Assembly (NCBI GenBank): GCA_016869645.1
Contig: VGDO01000020.1
Location: 1-44,480, forward strand
DNA length: 44,480 nucleotides
Direction of reading: 5' to 3'
Source: Alphaproteobacteria bacterium
GTDB lineage: Bacteria; Pseudomonadota; Alphaproteobacteria; SHVW01
Part shown: positions 1-8,965 of the stretch, one piece after another
How the letters are laid out: every line of letters starts with the position of its first letter
Numbering within the stretch: position 1 is the first letter of the stretch
Notes under the pieces: model-generated
Told to the model about the DNA's origin: nothing
Seen by the model: only the letters and a program-made list of their open reading frames with translations
The model's database searches: none
Position numbers and translations under genes: made by a program

Positions 1-296
1 ATGCCATGGCCAGTCGCACCAAGCGTCCCGGCTTCCTGCGCGCGGTGCGCGCCGGCTCGCTCGACATCAAGGGGCTGGGCGGCATGTTCGGCTTTCCCCT
101 GCTGACCGCGTTTGCCAAGTCGCTCAACGACTACGTCACCTCGCTGAAGGACGCCGAGGACGTGCAGATGGCGGTCATCGCCACCCACATCGACGCGCTC
201 TACGTCGTGCTGGTCCAACGCATCGCCGGCCTCGGCGGCAAGGTTGAAGGCGACGTACTCGACGCCTTCCGAACGGCGACCCTGAAGTTCCGATAG
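1..296 (+). CDS. Degenerate Hpt-like protein (5' end probably outside the window)
   Basis: The reading frame is open to the window edge; an ATG at 6 would give 96 aa. Residues 18-31 (from that ATG) resemble the phosphate-accepting helix of alphaproteobacterial histidine phosphotransfer (Hpt) proteins, which typically read H-D-I-K-G-x-G-G-x-F-G-Y-P-L. Here Leu19 stands where the phospho-accepting His should be. A further stretch, D-A-L-Y-V-V-L around residue 64, also matches what I recall of such small Hpt proteins. An Hpt domain needs another helix before this point, so the true start is likely upstream of the window. Without the His it could not relay phosphate. It may be a decoy or binding domain, or a decayed copy. 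Family assignment is by eye only. Confidence 0.5.
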   Translation, partial: AMASRTKRPGFLRAVRAGSLDIKGLGGMFGFPLLTAFAKSLNDYVTSLKDAEDVQMAVIATHIDALYVVLVQRIAGLGGKVEGDVLDAFRTATLKFR

Positions 297-313
297 GGCC
301 GCCTCATCCATGC

Positions 314-341
314 TGGACCGCGGCGCGCGATATGTTAGATA
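314..341 (+). promoter_or_regulatory. Candidate sigma-70 promoter for gltX
   Basis: A -35-like TGGACC (314-319) is followed by a 16-nt spacer and a -10-like TAGATA (336-341). Transcription would begin near 348. That is downstream of the ATG at 332, so it supports the TTG start of gltX at 383. The match to consensus is moderate. Confidence 0.35.
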
Positions 342-382
342 CCTGCGCCGTCCATCGACGGCCCCTGGATCGGAGCCCCCCC

Positions 383-1771
383 TTGTCGGTCATCGTCCGC
401 TTTGCGCCTTCGCCCACCGGTTTCCTGCATATCGGGGGCGCGCGCACGGCGCTTTTCAACTGGCTGTTCGCGCGCCACCACAAGGGCGTCTATCGCCTGC
501 GTATCGAGGACACGGACCGGCAGCGGTCGACCCAGGCCGCCGTCGATGCGCTGCTCGACGGGCTGAGCTGGCTCGGGCTGAACTGGGACGACGAGGTCGT
601 CTATCAATTCGCGCGCGCATCACGCCATGCCGAGGTCGCGCGCGAGCTGCTTGCCCAGGGTAAGGCGTATAACTGCTACTGCACGCCCGACGAGCTCGAG
701 GAGATGCGCGCCAAGGCCAAGGCTGAGGGTCGCTCCATGCGCTATGACGGGCGCTGGCGCGACCGCGACCCGAAGGACGCGCCGGCTGGCATCAGGCCGG
801 TCATCCGCCTCAAGGCGCCGACCGAGGGCGAGACCGTGGTGCACGACCGCGTCCAGGGACGGGTCACGGTCGCCAACTCGCAGCTCGACGACATGGTGCT
901 GCTGCGCGCCGACGGCACGCCGACCTACATGCACTCCGTCGTCGTCGACGATCACGACATGGCGATCACGCACGTCATCCGCGGCGACGACCATCTGAAC
1001 AACGCCTTCCGCCAGACGCAGCTCTACCGCGCCTGCGGCTGGGACGTGCCCGAGTTCGCCCACATCCCGCTGATCCACGGTCCCGACGGCACAAAGCTCT
1101 CCAAGCGCCATGGCGCGCTCGGCGCCGAAGCCTATCGCGACCTGGGCTATCTGCCTGAGGCGCTGCGCAATTACCTGCTGCGCCTCGGCTGGTCGCATGG
1201 CGACGACGAGATCATCCCGACCGCGCAGGCGATCCAATGGTTCGATCTCGACCATGTCGGGCGCGCCGCCGCGCGCTTCGACATGGCCAAGCTCGATTTC
1301 CTGAACGCCCACTACATCCGCGAGACGCCCGACGCCGAACTCGCCAAGGACAGCGTGGCGCGACTAGCGGCAAAGCTCGGGCGCGCCCTGACCGATGCCG
1401 AATCTGGACGCGTGCTGCGCGGCATGAAAGGGCTCAAGGCGCGCGCCAAGACACTCAAGGAACTGGCCGACAATGCCGAGCTCTACGTGCATCGCCTGCC
1501 GTGGACGGACAAAGCGAAAACGCTGCTGAGCAACGATGCCAAGGCGCGGCTCGCACGCTACGCCGACAAGCTCCAGCCCATCGAGAGCTGGGACGAGGCG
1601 TCGGTCGAGCGCGCAGCGCGCGCTCTGGTCGAGGCCGAGGCGATCAAGCTGGGCGAGCTGGCCCAGCCTCTGCGCGCCGCGCTGACCGGAACGACGGTTT
1701 CTCCCGGCATTTTCGAGGTGGTTGCCGCACTCGGACGCGAGGAGACGCTGGCGCGGTTGACCCGACTGTAG
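383..1771 (+). CDS. gltX: Glutamyl-tRNA synthetase (GluRS)
   Basis: A cytoplasmic class I aminoacyl-tRNA synthetase that charges tRNA-Glu. It may also charge tRNA-Gln for later amidation, as in most alphaproteobacteria. The N-terminus reads [20 protein letters not shown], with the HIGH-type motif at residues 16-19. The KMSKS-type motif is KLSKR at 238-242. At 462 aa it is close to the usual 470. The ORF also has an upstream ATG at 332, but that adds 17 non-conserved residues and lies in a promoter-like stretch. The TTG at 383 has GGAG at 372-375 with a 7-nt spacer and puts the conserved region at residue 6. Two Cys of the zinc site (CYC) remain, but the other ligands look lost. gltA follows on the same strand with its own candidate promoter. 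Confidence 0.95.
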   Translation: MSVIVRFAPSPTGFLHIGGARTALFNWLFARHHKGVYRLRIEDTDRQRSTQAAVDALLDGLSWLGLNWDDEVVYQFARASRHAEVARELLAQGKAYNCYCTPDELEEMRAKAKAEGRSMRYDGRWRDRDPKDAPAGIRPVIRLKAPTEGETVVHDRVQGRVTVANSQLDDMVLLRADGTPTYMHSVVVDDHDMAITHVIRGDDHLNNAFRQTQLYRACGWDVPEFAHIPLIHGPDGTKLSKRHGALGAEAYRDLGYLPEALRNYLLRLGWSHGDDEIIPTAQAIQWFDLDHVGRAAARFDMAKLDFLNAHYIRETPDAELAKDSVARLAAKLGRALTDAESGRVLRGMKGLKARAKTLKELADNAELYVHRLPWTDKAKTLLSNDAKARLARYADKLQPIESWDEASVERAARALVEAEAIKLGELAQPLRAALTGTTVSPGIFEVVAALGREETLARLTRL

Positions 1772-1840
1772 GAATGCGCCGTGGGCACGAAAACAGCCGG
1801 ATTCAACCCTTAAGGAGCATTGTGCACTGCGATAGGTTAA

Positions 1841-1869
1841 TTGCAAAAATGCGTTCTCCGCACTATGGT
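1841..1869 (+). promoter_or_regulatory. Candidate sigma-70 promoter for gltA
   Basis: TTGCAA (1841-1846), a 17-nt spacer and TATGGT (1864-1869) lie in an AT-richer patch between gltX and gltA. The leader to the ATG at 1920 would be about 45 nt. A GGGGG run at 1906-1910 is the probable ribosome binding site. Confidence 0.5.
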
Positions 1870-1919
1870 TAGGCATTGAGAATAGCCCGCAACGGGTGAT
1901 TTCACGGGGGTAAGCGAAC

Positions 1920-3245
1920 ATGAGCCAAGCGAAACCTGCCGCTGCGCCCAAGCGCAAGACGGCCACGCTGACCGAAAGCTCCGGCAACAAGTCATTGGAA
2001 ATGCCGGTGATGGACGGGACCATCGGTCCGAGCGTGATCGATATCCGCAAGCTCTACGCTGAGACCGGTTACTTCACCTACGACCCGGGCTTCACGTCGA
2101 CGGGCAGCTGCGAGTCCAAGATCACCTACATCGACGGCGACGAGGGCGTGCTGCTGCACCGCGGCTACGCCATCGAGGAACTCGCCGAGCACAGCGACTT
2201 CATGGAGGTCGCGTACCTGCTGCTCAACGGCGAGCTGCCGACGCTCGAAGAGAAGAAGAAGTTCGAGCACAGCATCACCTACCACACCATGGTGCATGAG
2301 CAGCTCAGCACCTTCTACCGCGGCTTCCGCCGGGACGCGCACCCGATGGCCGTCATGTGCGGCGTGGTCGGCGCGCTGTCGGCCTTCTATCACGACAGCC
2401 TGGACATCAACGACCCGCATCAGCGCATGATCGCGTCGTTCCGGTTGATCGCCAAGATGCCGACCATCGCGGCCATGGCCTACAAGTACTCGATGGGCCA
2501 GCCCTTCATGTATCCGAAGAACAAGCTGAGCTACGCCGAGAACTTCCTGCGCATGACCTTTGGCGTGCCGGCCGAGGAGTACGAGATCAATCCCGTGCTC
2601 GCCAAGGCGATGGATCGCATCTTCATCCTGCATGCCGACCACGAGCAGAATGCCTCGACCTCGACGGTGCGGCTCGCCGGCTCGTCGGGCGCCAATCCGT
2701 TTGCCTGCATCGCGGCCGGCATTGCGTCCCTTTGGGGCCCCGCCCATGGCGGCGCCAACGAGGCCGTGCTCAGCATGCTGCGCCAGATCGGCGACAAGAA
2801 GAACATCCCCGAATACGTCAAGCGCTCGAAGGACAAGAACGACACCTTCCGCCTGATGGGCTTCGGCCACCGGGTCTACAAGAACTACGACCCGCGCGCC
2901 CAGGTCATGCGCAAGACCTGCCACGAGGTGCTCGGCGAGCTCGGCGTCAGACACGAGCCGCTGCTCGATCTGGCCATGGAGCTCGAGCGGATCGCGCTCG
3001 AGGACGAGTACTTCGTCTCCAAGAAGCTCTACCCGAACGTCGACTTCTATTCGGGCATCATCCTGCGTGCGATGGGCTTCCCGACCAGCATGTTCACCGT
3101 GCTATTCGCGATCGCCCGCACGGTCGGCTGGATTGCCCAGTGGCGGGAGATGATCGAGGATCCGAGCCAGAAGATCGGACGGCCGCGCCAGCTTTACACC
3201 GGCTACACCCGCCGGCCGTACAAGCCCGTCCAGCAGCGTGGATAA
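1920..3245 (+). CDS. gltA: Citrate synthase, type II
   Basis: Condenses oxaloacetate and acetyl-CoA to citrate, the entry step of the TCA cycle, in the cytoplasm. The 441-aa protein matches the Gram-negative hexameric type. It carries HADHEQNAS at 238, the catalytic His276 in GPAHGGANE, His317 in GFGHRVYK, and Asp375 in VDFYSG. The N-terminal 30 residues are Ala/Lys-rich and not conserved. The start is an ATG after a G-rich ribosome binding site. The last 8 nt overlap a small downstream ORF. Confidence 0.97.
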   Translation: MSQAKPAAAPKRKTATLTESSGNKSLEMPVMDGTIGPSVIDIRKLYAETGYFTYDPGFTSTGSCESKITYIDGDEGVLLHRGYAIEELAEHSDFMEVAYLLLNGELPTLEEKKKFEHSITYHTMVHEQLSTFYRGFRRDAHPMAVMCGVVGALSAFYHDSLDINDPHQRMIASFRLIAKMPTIAAMAYKYSMGQPFMYPKNKLSYAENFLRMTFGVPAEEYEINPVLAKAMDRIFILHADHEQNASTSTVRLAGSSGANPFACIAAGIASLWGPAHGGANEAVLSMLRQIGDKKNIPEYVKRSKDKNDTFRLMGFGHRVYKNYDPRAQVMRKTCHEVLGELGVRHEPLLDLAMELERIALEDEYFVSKKLYPNVDFYSGIILRAMGFPTSMFTVLFAIARTVGWIAQWREMIEDPSQKIGRPRQLYTGYTRRPYKPVQQRG

Positions 3246-3456
3246 GAAGCGCCGCAGCGAGTTTCAGCCGCACGCGGCGCCGGCCAACCCGGCGCCACCC
3301 GGAGCGGCGCCGAGCGTTGCACTTCGGTGGCGGCCGCCGCCGAGCGCCAATGACAACCGTCCGGCCGCTCTGCGCCGCATCGTTTCCGGCGCAATCCGGT
3401 TGTTGGCCGCCGCGTTCGTTGCGTTCGCGGCGGCTTATCTTGCCGGACTGATCTGA
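3238..3456 (+). CDS. Small putative membrane protein overlapping the end of gltA
   Basis: A 72-aa ORF beginning at a GTG inside the last codons of gltA, in the +1 frame. Residues 1-45 are basic, Pro/Ala-rich and contain SANDNRP. Residues 48-70 form one hydrophobic helix, so a single-pass membrane protein is likely. The A-N-D-N-R-P string recurs in small unannotated alphaproteobacterial proteins. The 8-nt overlap suggests translation coupled to gltA. It ends 16 nt before the convergent glyoxalase gene. No function is recognised. Confidence 0.45.
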   Translation: MDKKRRSEFQPHAAPANPAPPGAAPSVALRWRPPPSANDNRPAALRRIVSGAIRLLAAAFVAFAAAYLAGLI

Positions 3457-3472
3457 GCGACGCCGCGACGAG

Positions 3473-3909
<437 letters not shown>

Positions 3910-3913
<4 letters not shown>

Positions 3914-5115
3914 GATCGGTCTCCCGTGGGATTTCTTGGCCCAAGTCTAGCGCTCTCGCCGATCAGGTCGAGCAGGATTTTGGCGGCGCGCTCGGTCGGC
4001 GCCGGCCCGCCGGCGCGCATCTCGGCGCGGCCCAGCGCATCGCCGACCTGGCGGCCGGCCTCGATCTGCGCCGCGTGCGCGGCGGGATCGGCGAGCAGGC
4101 GGGCGAGCTCCCCGGCCAGTCGTTCGGGACGACACTCGTCCTGCAGCAGTTCAGGCACGGCCGGTCGATCGAGGATGAGGTTTGCCAGATTGACGTAACG
4201 CACCCGGACCATGCGCTTGACGATCTGGTAGGTGAGTGGATTGAGGCGATAAGCCACCACCGCAGGCACGCCGGCCAGCGCCAGCTCGAGCGCCACCGTT
4301 CCGGATGCCGCAAGTGCTGCCGTGCTGGCGGCAAACGCATCGCGCTTCTCGGCTGAGGTCTCGACGACGACCGGCTGCGCCGGCCAGGAAGCCGAGCCGA
4401 CCATGTCGCGCACCGCCGCAACCGTCGGCACGACGACACGCAGATTCGGATTTGTGCGGGCGAGGTCGGCAACCGCCGCGACGAACGGGCCGATCAGACG
4501 GGCGACTTCGCCGCGCCGGCTGCCGGGCAGCACGCACAGCACGGGCGCGGTCGCATCGATGCCATGGCGCGTGCGAAAGGCGGCGCCATCGCCGGCCGGC
4601 GCCTCGATCGCAGGATGGCCGATGTAGTCCGTCGCCAGGCCGTGGCGCGTGAAATAAGGCGGCTCGAAAGGCAGCAGCACGAGGAGACGATCGAGGAACC
4701 GCGCGATCCGTTGGGCGCGGCCCGGCTTCCACGCCCACACAGTCGGCGCCACCACGTGAATGAGCGGGATCCCCTTGCCTTTCAGCCGCTCGGCCACGCG
4801 GAAGCAGAAGCCGGGCGCGTCGATCGTCACAACGGCCGCCGGACGCTCCGCCTCGATCGCGGCGACCGTCTCGCGGATCCGGCGCAGCAGCAGGCGCAGA
4901 TGCGGCAGGATCTCGACCAGCCCCATGACGGCGAGCTCGCTCATGGGAAACCGGCTGACGAGGCCGGCTGCCTGCATGGCCGGGCCGCCGATGCCGTCGA
5001 ACGCGACGACCCCGGGCGCCGCCCGGTCGAGCGCGCCCATGATCCCCGCCCCCAGAGCATCGCCCGAGGGCTCGCCTGCGATGATGAACAGCCGGTGAGG
5101 CCGGCCCGCGCTCAC
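3910..5115 (-). CDS. lpxB: Lipid-A-disaccharide synthase
   Basis: Joins UDP-2,3-diacylglucosamine and lipid X to form the tetraacyl disaccharide of lipid A, on the inner face of the inner membrane. The family N-terminus LFIIAGEPSGD sits at residues 8-18 when the GTG at 5115 is used. Other landmarks are MGLVEILPHL, APTVWAWKPGR, LLPFEPPYF, LPGSRRGEV and the C-terminal SGTVALELALAGVPAVVAYR. This gives 401 aa, the usual length. The frame stays open upstream to 5355, but that extension is Arg-rich shadow of lpxI. The GTG overlaps the lpxI TGA (GTGA) and the stop overlaps gloA (ATGA), so translation is coupled on both sides. Confidence 0.95.
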
Positions 5116-5936
5116 GGTTGCGGCGCTTCGATACCGACGACGAACAGGCCGGCGGCATCGGCTGCGGCGACGACCGCAGCGCGGTCGATGACGAGAGAGC
5201 GGCCAGCCTCGATCGCAATGCCGCGCAGCCCCGCGCGCGCCGCCGCCGCGACGGTCACCGTGCCGATGGTCGGCAGGTCGACCCGCCATTCCTGGCCGGG
5301 CTTGCAGGTCTTGACCAGCACGCCGCCGACGCCCGCGAGCTTGAGCGGACCGCACCGCTCGATGAGCTGCGCGGTGCCTTCCGCTCCTTCAACGCCGAGC
5401 ACGACGCCCTGCTGCACGATTGCGGCCTGGCCGATGTCGAGCGCCCCCAACGCGCGGGTCACCTCGACGCCGCGCGCGATATCGGCAAGGGCCTCGGCGT
5501 CCGGGGCGTGGCGGCCGTAGGCGCCGGCCGGCGCCAGCAGGTCAACCAGCAAACTGTCCGGCGAAACGACGCGAAATCCTTCGGCCTCCAATTCGCCGAC
5601 CACGGCCGCGAGAAGTCCGTTATCGCCGAAGGCGCGCTTGCCGACCTTGGCGAAGAACTGCATGGTCCGCCAGTCCGGCCGCAACTCACCGAAGGAGGGT
5701 CGTTTGACCGGGCCCGCCATCACCAACTCGGCGACGCCGGCCTGGCGCAGCAGGTCGAGACCGGTGCCGCCCTGGCCAAGCCGGATCCAGGCGTGGTCGA
5801 CGCCCTCGGCCGTGGCGCGCTCGGCGTGACCCTCCAGCGCCAGCACGAAGACGGCGCGGCCCTGGGCGCGCGCGGCCGCGGTCAGCCGGCGCGGCAGGTC
5901 GCCGCCGCCGGCGATGATGCCAAGCTTTCCGGTCAT
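5112..5936 (-). CDS. lpxI: UDP-2,3-diacylglucosamine pyrophosphatase LpxI
   Basis: Hydrolyses UDP-2,3-diacylglucosamine to lipid X and UMP. LpxI performs this step in alphaproteobacteria that lack LpxH. The N-terminus GKLGIIAGGGDLPRRL and the central MAGPVKRPSF, GDNGLLAAV and VKTCKPGQEWRVDLPTIG are family hallmarks (DUF1009-type). Length is 274 aa, as expected. It sits between lpxA (51 nt upstream) and lpxB (4-nt overlap), exactly where the pathway needs it. Confidence 0.93.
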   Translation of the reverse strand: MTGKLGIIAGGGDLPRRLTAAARAQGRAVFVLALEGHAERATAEGVDHAWIRLGQGGTGLDLLRQAGVAELVMAGPVKRPSFGELRPDWRTMQFFAKVGKRAFGDNGLLAAVVGELEAEGFRVVSPDSLLVDLLAPAGAYGRHAPDAEALADIARGVEVTRALGALDIGQAAIVQQGVVLGVEGAEGTAQLIERCGPLKLAGVGGVLVKTCKPGQEWRVDLPTIGTVTVAAAARAGLRGIAIEAGRSLVIDRAAVVAAADAAGLFVVGIEAPQP

Positions 5937-5987
5937 GCCGCCATTGCGCCCATGCTCGTTCCCGACTTGTCGGGCCGTAGATGCGAT

Positions 5988-6788
5988 CTAGGCCGGGTTG
6001 CCGCCCTTGGGCTGGCAGATCGCGCGGCTCGAATCCGTGCCGATGAACTCGACGATCTGCATGACCGGCTCATTGCTGCGGAACAGCTCCGCCACGTCGC
6101 TCAGGCGCTCCGACATGGTGCCCTCCTGGGCGAACAGCAGGCGATAGGCGTTGCGCAGGTCGTGGATGACCTCGCGTGCGAAGCCGCGCCGCCGCAGGCC
6201 GACGATGTTGAGGCCGGACAGTCGCGCACGCTCGCCCATGACGAGACCGTAGGGGATCACGTCGTTCTCGACGCCGGACATGCCGCCGATCATGGCGTGC
6301 CGTCCGATACGCACGAACTGGTGGACGGCCGACAGGCCGCCGAGGATCGCGTACTCCTCGACCACGACATGGCCGGCCAGCGTCGCGTTGTTGGCCATGA
6401 TGACGAAATCGCCGAGCTGGCAATCGTGCGCGACGTGGGCGCCGACCATGAACAGGCAATTGTCGCCCACGCGCGTGACCATGCCGCCGCCTTCGGTGCC
6501 CGGATTCATGGTCACCTGCTCGCGGATCGTGCAGTTGGCCCCGATCAGCAGCTCGCTGGGCTCGCCGCGGTACTTGAGGTCCTGCGGCGGATGCCCGATC
6601 GAGGCGAAGGGAAAGATGCGCGTCTTCGCACCGATCCTGGTGCGTCCCGCAATCACGACGTGAGACACGAGTTCGACGCCGTCGCCGAGCACCACCTCCG
6701 GCCCCACCACGCAGAACGGGCCGATTGATACGCCCGCGCCGAGCTTGGCCGCGGGATCGACGATAGCCGACGCATGAACGTTGGCCAT
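5988..6788 (-). CDS. lpxA: UDP-N-acetylglucosamine acyltransferase
   Basis: Transfers a 3-hydroxyacyl chain from ACP to the 3-OH of UDP-GlcNAc, the first lipid A step. The 266-aa protein is a left-handed beta-helix of hexapeptide repeats over residues 1-190, with a C-terminal helical part. The catalytic His corresponds to His121 in HVAHDCQLGD. The frame is open to 7322, but that is fabZ in another frame. The ATG at 6788 gives MANVHASAIVDP, the normal start, and overlaps the fabZ stop as TGATG. Confidence 0.96.
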   Translation of the reverse strand: MANVHASAIVDPAAKLGAGVSIGPFCVVGPEVVLGDGVELVSHVVIAGRTRIGAKTRIFPFASIGHPPQDLKYRGEPSELLIGANCTIREQVTMNPGTEGGGMVTRVGDNCLFMVGAHVAHDCQLGDFVIMANNATLAGHVVVEEYAILGGLSAVHQFVRIGRHAMIGGMSGVENDVIPYGLVMGERARLSGLNIVGLRRRGFAREVIHDLRNAYRLLFAQEGTMSERLSDVAELFRSNEPVMQIVEFIGTDSSRAICQPKGGNPA

Positions 6789-7255
6789 CAGCGATCCATG
6801 ATCATGGCGGCATAGGTCGCCTCGGCAACCAACGCGCCGCCGACCTTCGCCTCGGCCTTGAAGCGCCAGACGTTGGCGCGCTGGCGGTCCTTGACGATGT
6901 GGATGTGGAGCACGTCGCCGGGCACGATCGGCTTGCGGAAGCGTGCATCGTCGATGCTCATGAAATAGACGAGCTTGCCTTCCGAGCTCGGTCCAAGCGT
7001 ATGGACCACCAGCACGGCCGCGGTCTGCGCCATCGCCTCGATGATCAGCACGCCGGGCATGACCGGCCGCTTCGGGAAGTGTCCCTGGAAAAACGGTTCG
7101 TTGATCGTGACGTTCTTGACGCCGACGGCACTCTTGTCGGCGATGACGTCGATGACGCGGTCGATCATCAGCATCGGATAGCGGTGCGGAATCATCGCCA
7201 TCACGCGCTCGATATCGATCGTCACGCCGGTCTGAGCGGTGCTCCCCTCGTCCAT
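6788..7255 (-). CDS. fabZ: 3-hydroxyacyl-ACP dehydratase FabZ
   Basis: Dehydrates 3-hydroxyacyl-ACP in fatty acid elongation and so competes with LpxA/LpxD for hydroxyacyl-ACP. It is a 155-aa hot-dog fold protein with IPHRYPMLMIDRV at residue 22, then FFQGHFPKRPVMPGVLIIEA carrying the catalytic His59 and Glu73. It lies between lpxD (3-nt gap) and lpxA (1-nt overlap), the common arrangement. Confidence 0.96.
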   Translation of the reverse strand: MDEGSTAQTGVTIDIERVMAMIPHRYPMLMIDRVIDVIADKSAVGVKNVTINEPFFQGHFPKRPVMPGVLIIEAMAQTAAVLVVHTLGPSSEGKLVYFMSIDDARFRKPIVPGDVLHIHIVKDRQRANVWRFKAEAKVGGALVAEATYAAMIMDR

Positions 7256-7258
7256 CGC

Positions 7259-8281
7259 TCATCCACCCTTCTTGCTCGTTAATGACTTCAGCACCGCGAG
7301 CTGACGGCCGAACTCCTTCCACGGCAGGGCCGGCGTGCCGATGACTGTGGCGCCCTCGGCCACGTCATCCTTGACGCCAGCCTGCGGCCCGATGGTCGAG
7401 CGGCTGCCGATGTTGAGATGTCCGGCGAGGCCCGCCTGCCCCGCCATGGTCACGAAATCCCCCACCACCGTGCTGCCCGAGATGCCGACCTGCCCGACAA
7501 TGATGCAGCCGCGACCGATGCGCACGTTGTGCCCGATCTGCACGAGATTATCAATCATCGTGCCGCGCCCGATCACCGTGTCCGGTCCGGCGCCGCGATC
7601 GATGGTCGAGTTCGCGCCGACCTCGACATCGTCCTCGATGATGACGCGCCCGAGCTGGGGAATCTTGACGTGGCCGGCGGGATCGGGATCGAAGCCGAAT
7701 CCCGTCGTCCCGATGCGCGCCCCCGGATAAATGACGCAGCGCTTGCCGATGTAGCAATGGCTGACCGAGGCATTGGCGCCGATTTCGGTGTCCTCGCCGA
7801 TCACCACGCCGGGGCCGACCACGGCATTGGGTCCGATGCGGCAGCGTGCGCCGATCTCGGCGCCTGCGGCCACGACCGCACCGGCCTCGATCAGCGCGTC
7901 GGGCGCAACCCTGGCGGCGGGATCGACGACGGATCGCGGATGGATGCCAACGGCACCCACCCGTTCCGGGTGGAAGGCGCGCGCAATATGGGCATAGGCG
8001 CGACGCGGTCGCTCGGACAGGAGAATCGCCATCCCAGACGGGGCACGCTCAGCCAGCGAAGGATGAACCACGCAGGCTCCCGCGCGGCTCGCCAGGAAAA
8101 CGTCCACGTAGCGGCGATTCTCCAGGAAGCTCACCTGGTCGGGACCGGCCTGATCGAGCGGCGCCACGTCGTTGAAGACCGCGCGCTCGTCGGCTCCGGG
8201 CTTGATCCGTGCGCCTGCGATCTCAGCCAGCTTGCCGAGAGCGATCGGCCCGCTGGTCGGAAAGAAGCGCGGGTCCGTCAT
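7259..8281 (-). CDS. lpxD: UDP-3-O-(3-hydroxyacyl)glucosamine N-acyltransferase
   Basis: Adds the second hydroxyacyl chain (N-linked) in lipid A synthesis. The 340-aa protein has an N-terminal uridine-binding domain (about 1-105) with [14 protein letters not shown] long hexapeptide-repeat beta-helix follows (about 110-310), with the catalytic His251 in QIGHNV. The start used is the ATG at 8281 (MTDPRFF). An upstream open stretch to 8494 is skp in another frame. A 4-nt gap separates it from skp. Confidence 0.96.
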   Translation of the reverse strand: MTDPRFFPTSGPIALGKLAEIAGARIKPGADERAVFNDVAPLDQAGPDQVSFLENRRYVDVFLASRAGACVVHPSLAERAPSGMAILLSERPRRAYAHIARAFHPERVGAVGIHPRSVVDPAARVAPDALIEAGAVVAAGAEIGARCRIGPNAVVGPGVVIGEDTEIGANASVSHCYIGKRCVIYPGARIGTTGFGFDPDPAGHVKIPQLGRVIIEDDVEVGANSTIDRGAGPDTVIGRGTMIDNLVQIGHNVRIGRGCIIVGQVGISGSTVVGDFVTMAGQAGLAGHLNIGSRSTIGPQAGVKDDVAEGATVIGTPALPWKEFGRQLAVLKSLTSKKGG

Positions 8282-8285
8282 CGAG

Positions 8286-8963
8286 TCAGTTCGTCTTGGG
8301 CGCCGGCGCCTGCTGCTGCTGCTGCCGCGCCGGCGGCTGCTGGCGGGCCGTCGGCTGCTGCCCGCCCTTTGTCTGGCCCGCGGCAGGCCCCGCGGGCGCC
8401 GGAATCTTGACTGCGACCGACGGCAACTTCTTGTCGAGGCGGGCGAGCGCCTCTTTCGACAGGTCCAATTTCGGATCAACGAAGACGATCTCATGCTTGG
8501 GCAGAACCAGATTGGCGCCGGCTTCGGTCGCCAGCTCCGCCGTGATTTGCAGCAGCACTTCTCGTACCTTGAGCATCGACTCGCTGAACGCCTGGTCGAG
8601 CTGGCGCTTGCGGGTCTGGACCTGCTGCTGAACGCCGGCGGCGCGCTCCTGCCATTCGCGCACGCGCTGATTGAACGCTTCCGGCGCCAGCACGGCGCGC
8701 TGCTGCTTCAGTTCTTCCTCCTGCTGGCGGAGCTGATTCTCCATCTTCTGGATCTCTTCGGAGAAGGTGGCACGATGCTTTTCCAGCTGGTCAGTGACCT
8801 TCTTCGAGGCAACGGCTTGGCGCAGAACGTTCTGAAAATCGACGACGACAATGTTGGCGACGGGCGCCTTGTCGACCGCCCGTGCCGGCATCGCCCAACC
8901 GAGCAATGCCGAGATCGCCACCGCTGCCAGTGCGGCGCGCCGAACGTCAAATGAGCCGATCAT
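8286..8963 (-). CDS. skp: Skp/OmpH-type periplasmic chaperone with Gln/Pro-rich tail
   Basis: A periplasmic chaperone that holds unfolded outer-membrane proteins for BamA. Residues 1-30 form a signal peptide ending in MPARA. Residues 36-145 are the OmpH-type segment with long coiled coil ([16 protein letters not shown], then repeated [12 protein letters not shown]). Residues 150-185 close the head domain. The last 35 residues are Pro/Ala/Gln-rich with a run of glutamines, making the protein 225 aa against about 160 in E. coli. bamA lies 2 nt upstream, so the two are co-expressed. Confidence 0.9.
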   Translation of the reverse strand: MIGSFDVRRAALAAVAISALLGWAMPARAVDKAPVANIVVVDFQNVLRQAVASKKVTDQLEKHRATFSEEIQKMENQLRQQEEELKQQRAVLAPEAFNQRVREWQERAAGVQQQVQTRKRQLDQAFSESMLKVREVLLQITAELATEAGANLVLPKHEIVFVDPKLDLSKEALARLDKKLPSVAVKIPAPAGPAAGQTKGGQQPTARQQPPARQQQQQAPAPKTN

Positions 8964-8965
8964 GT

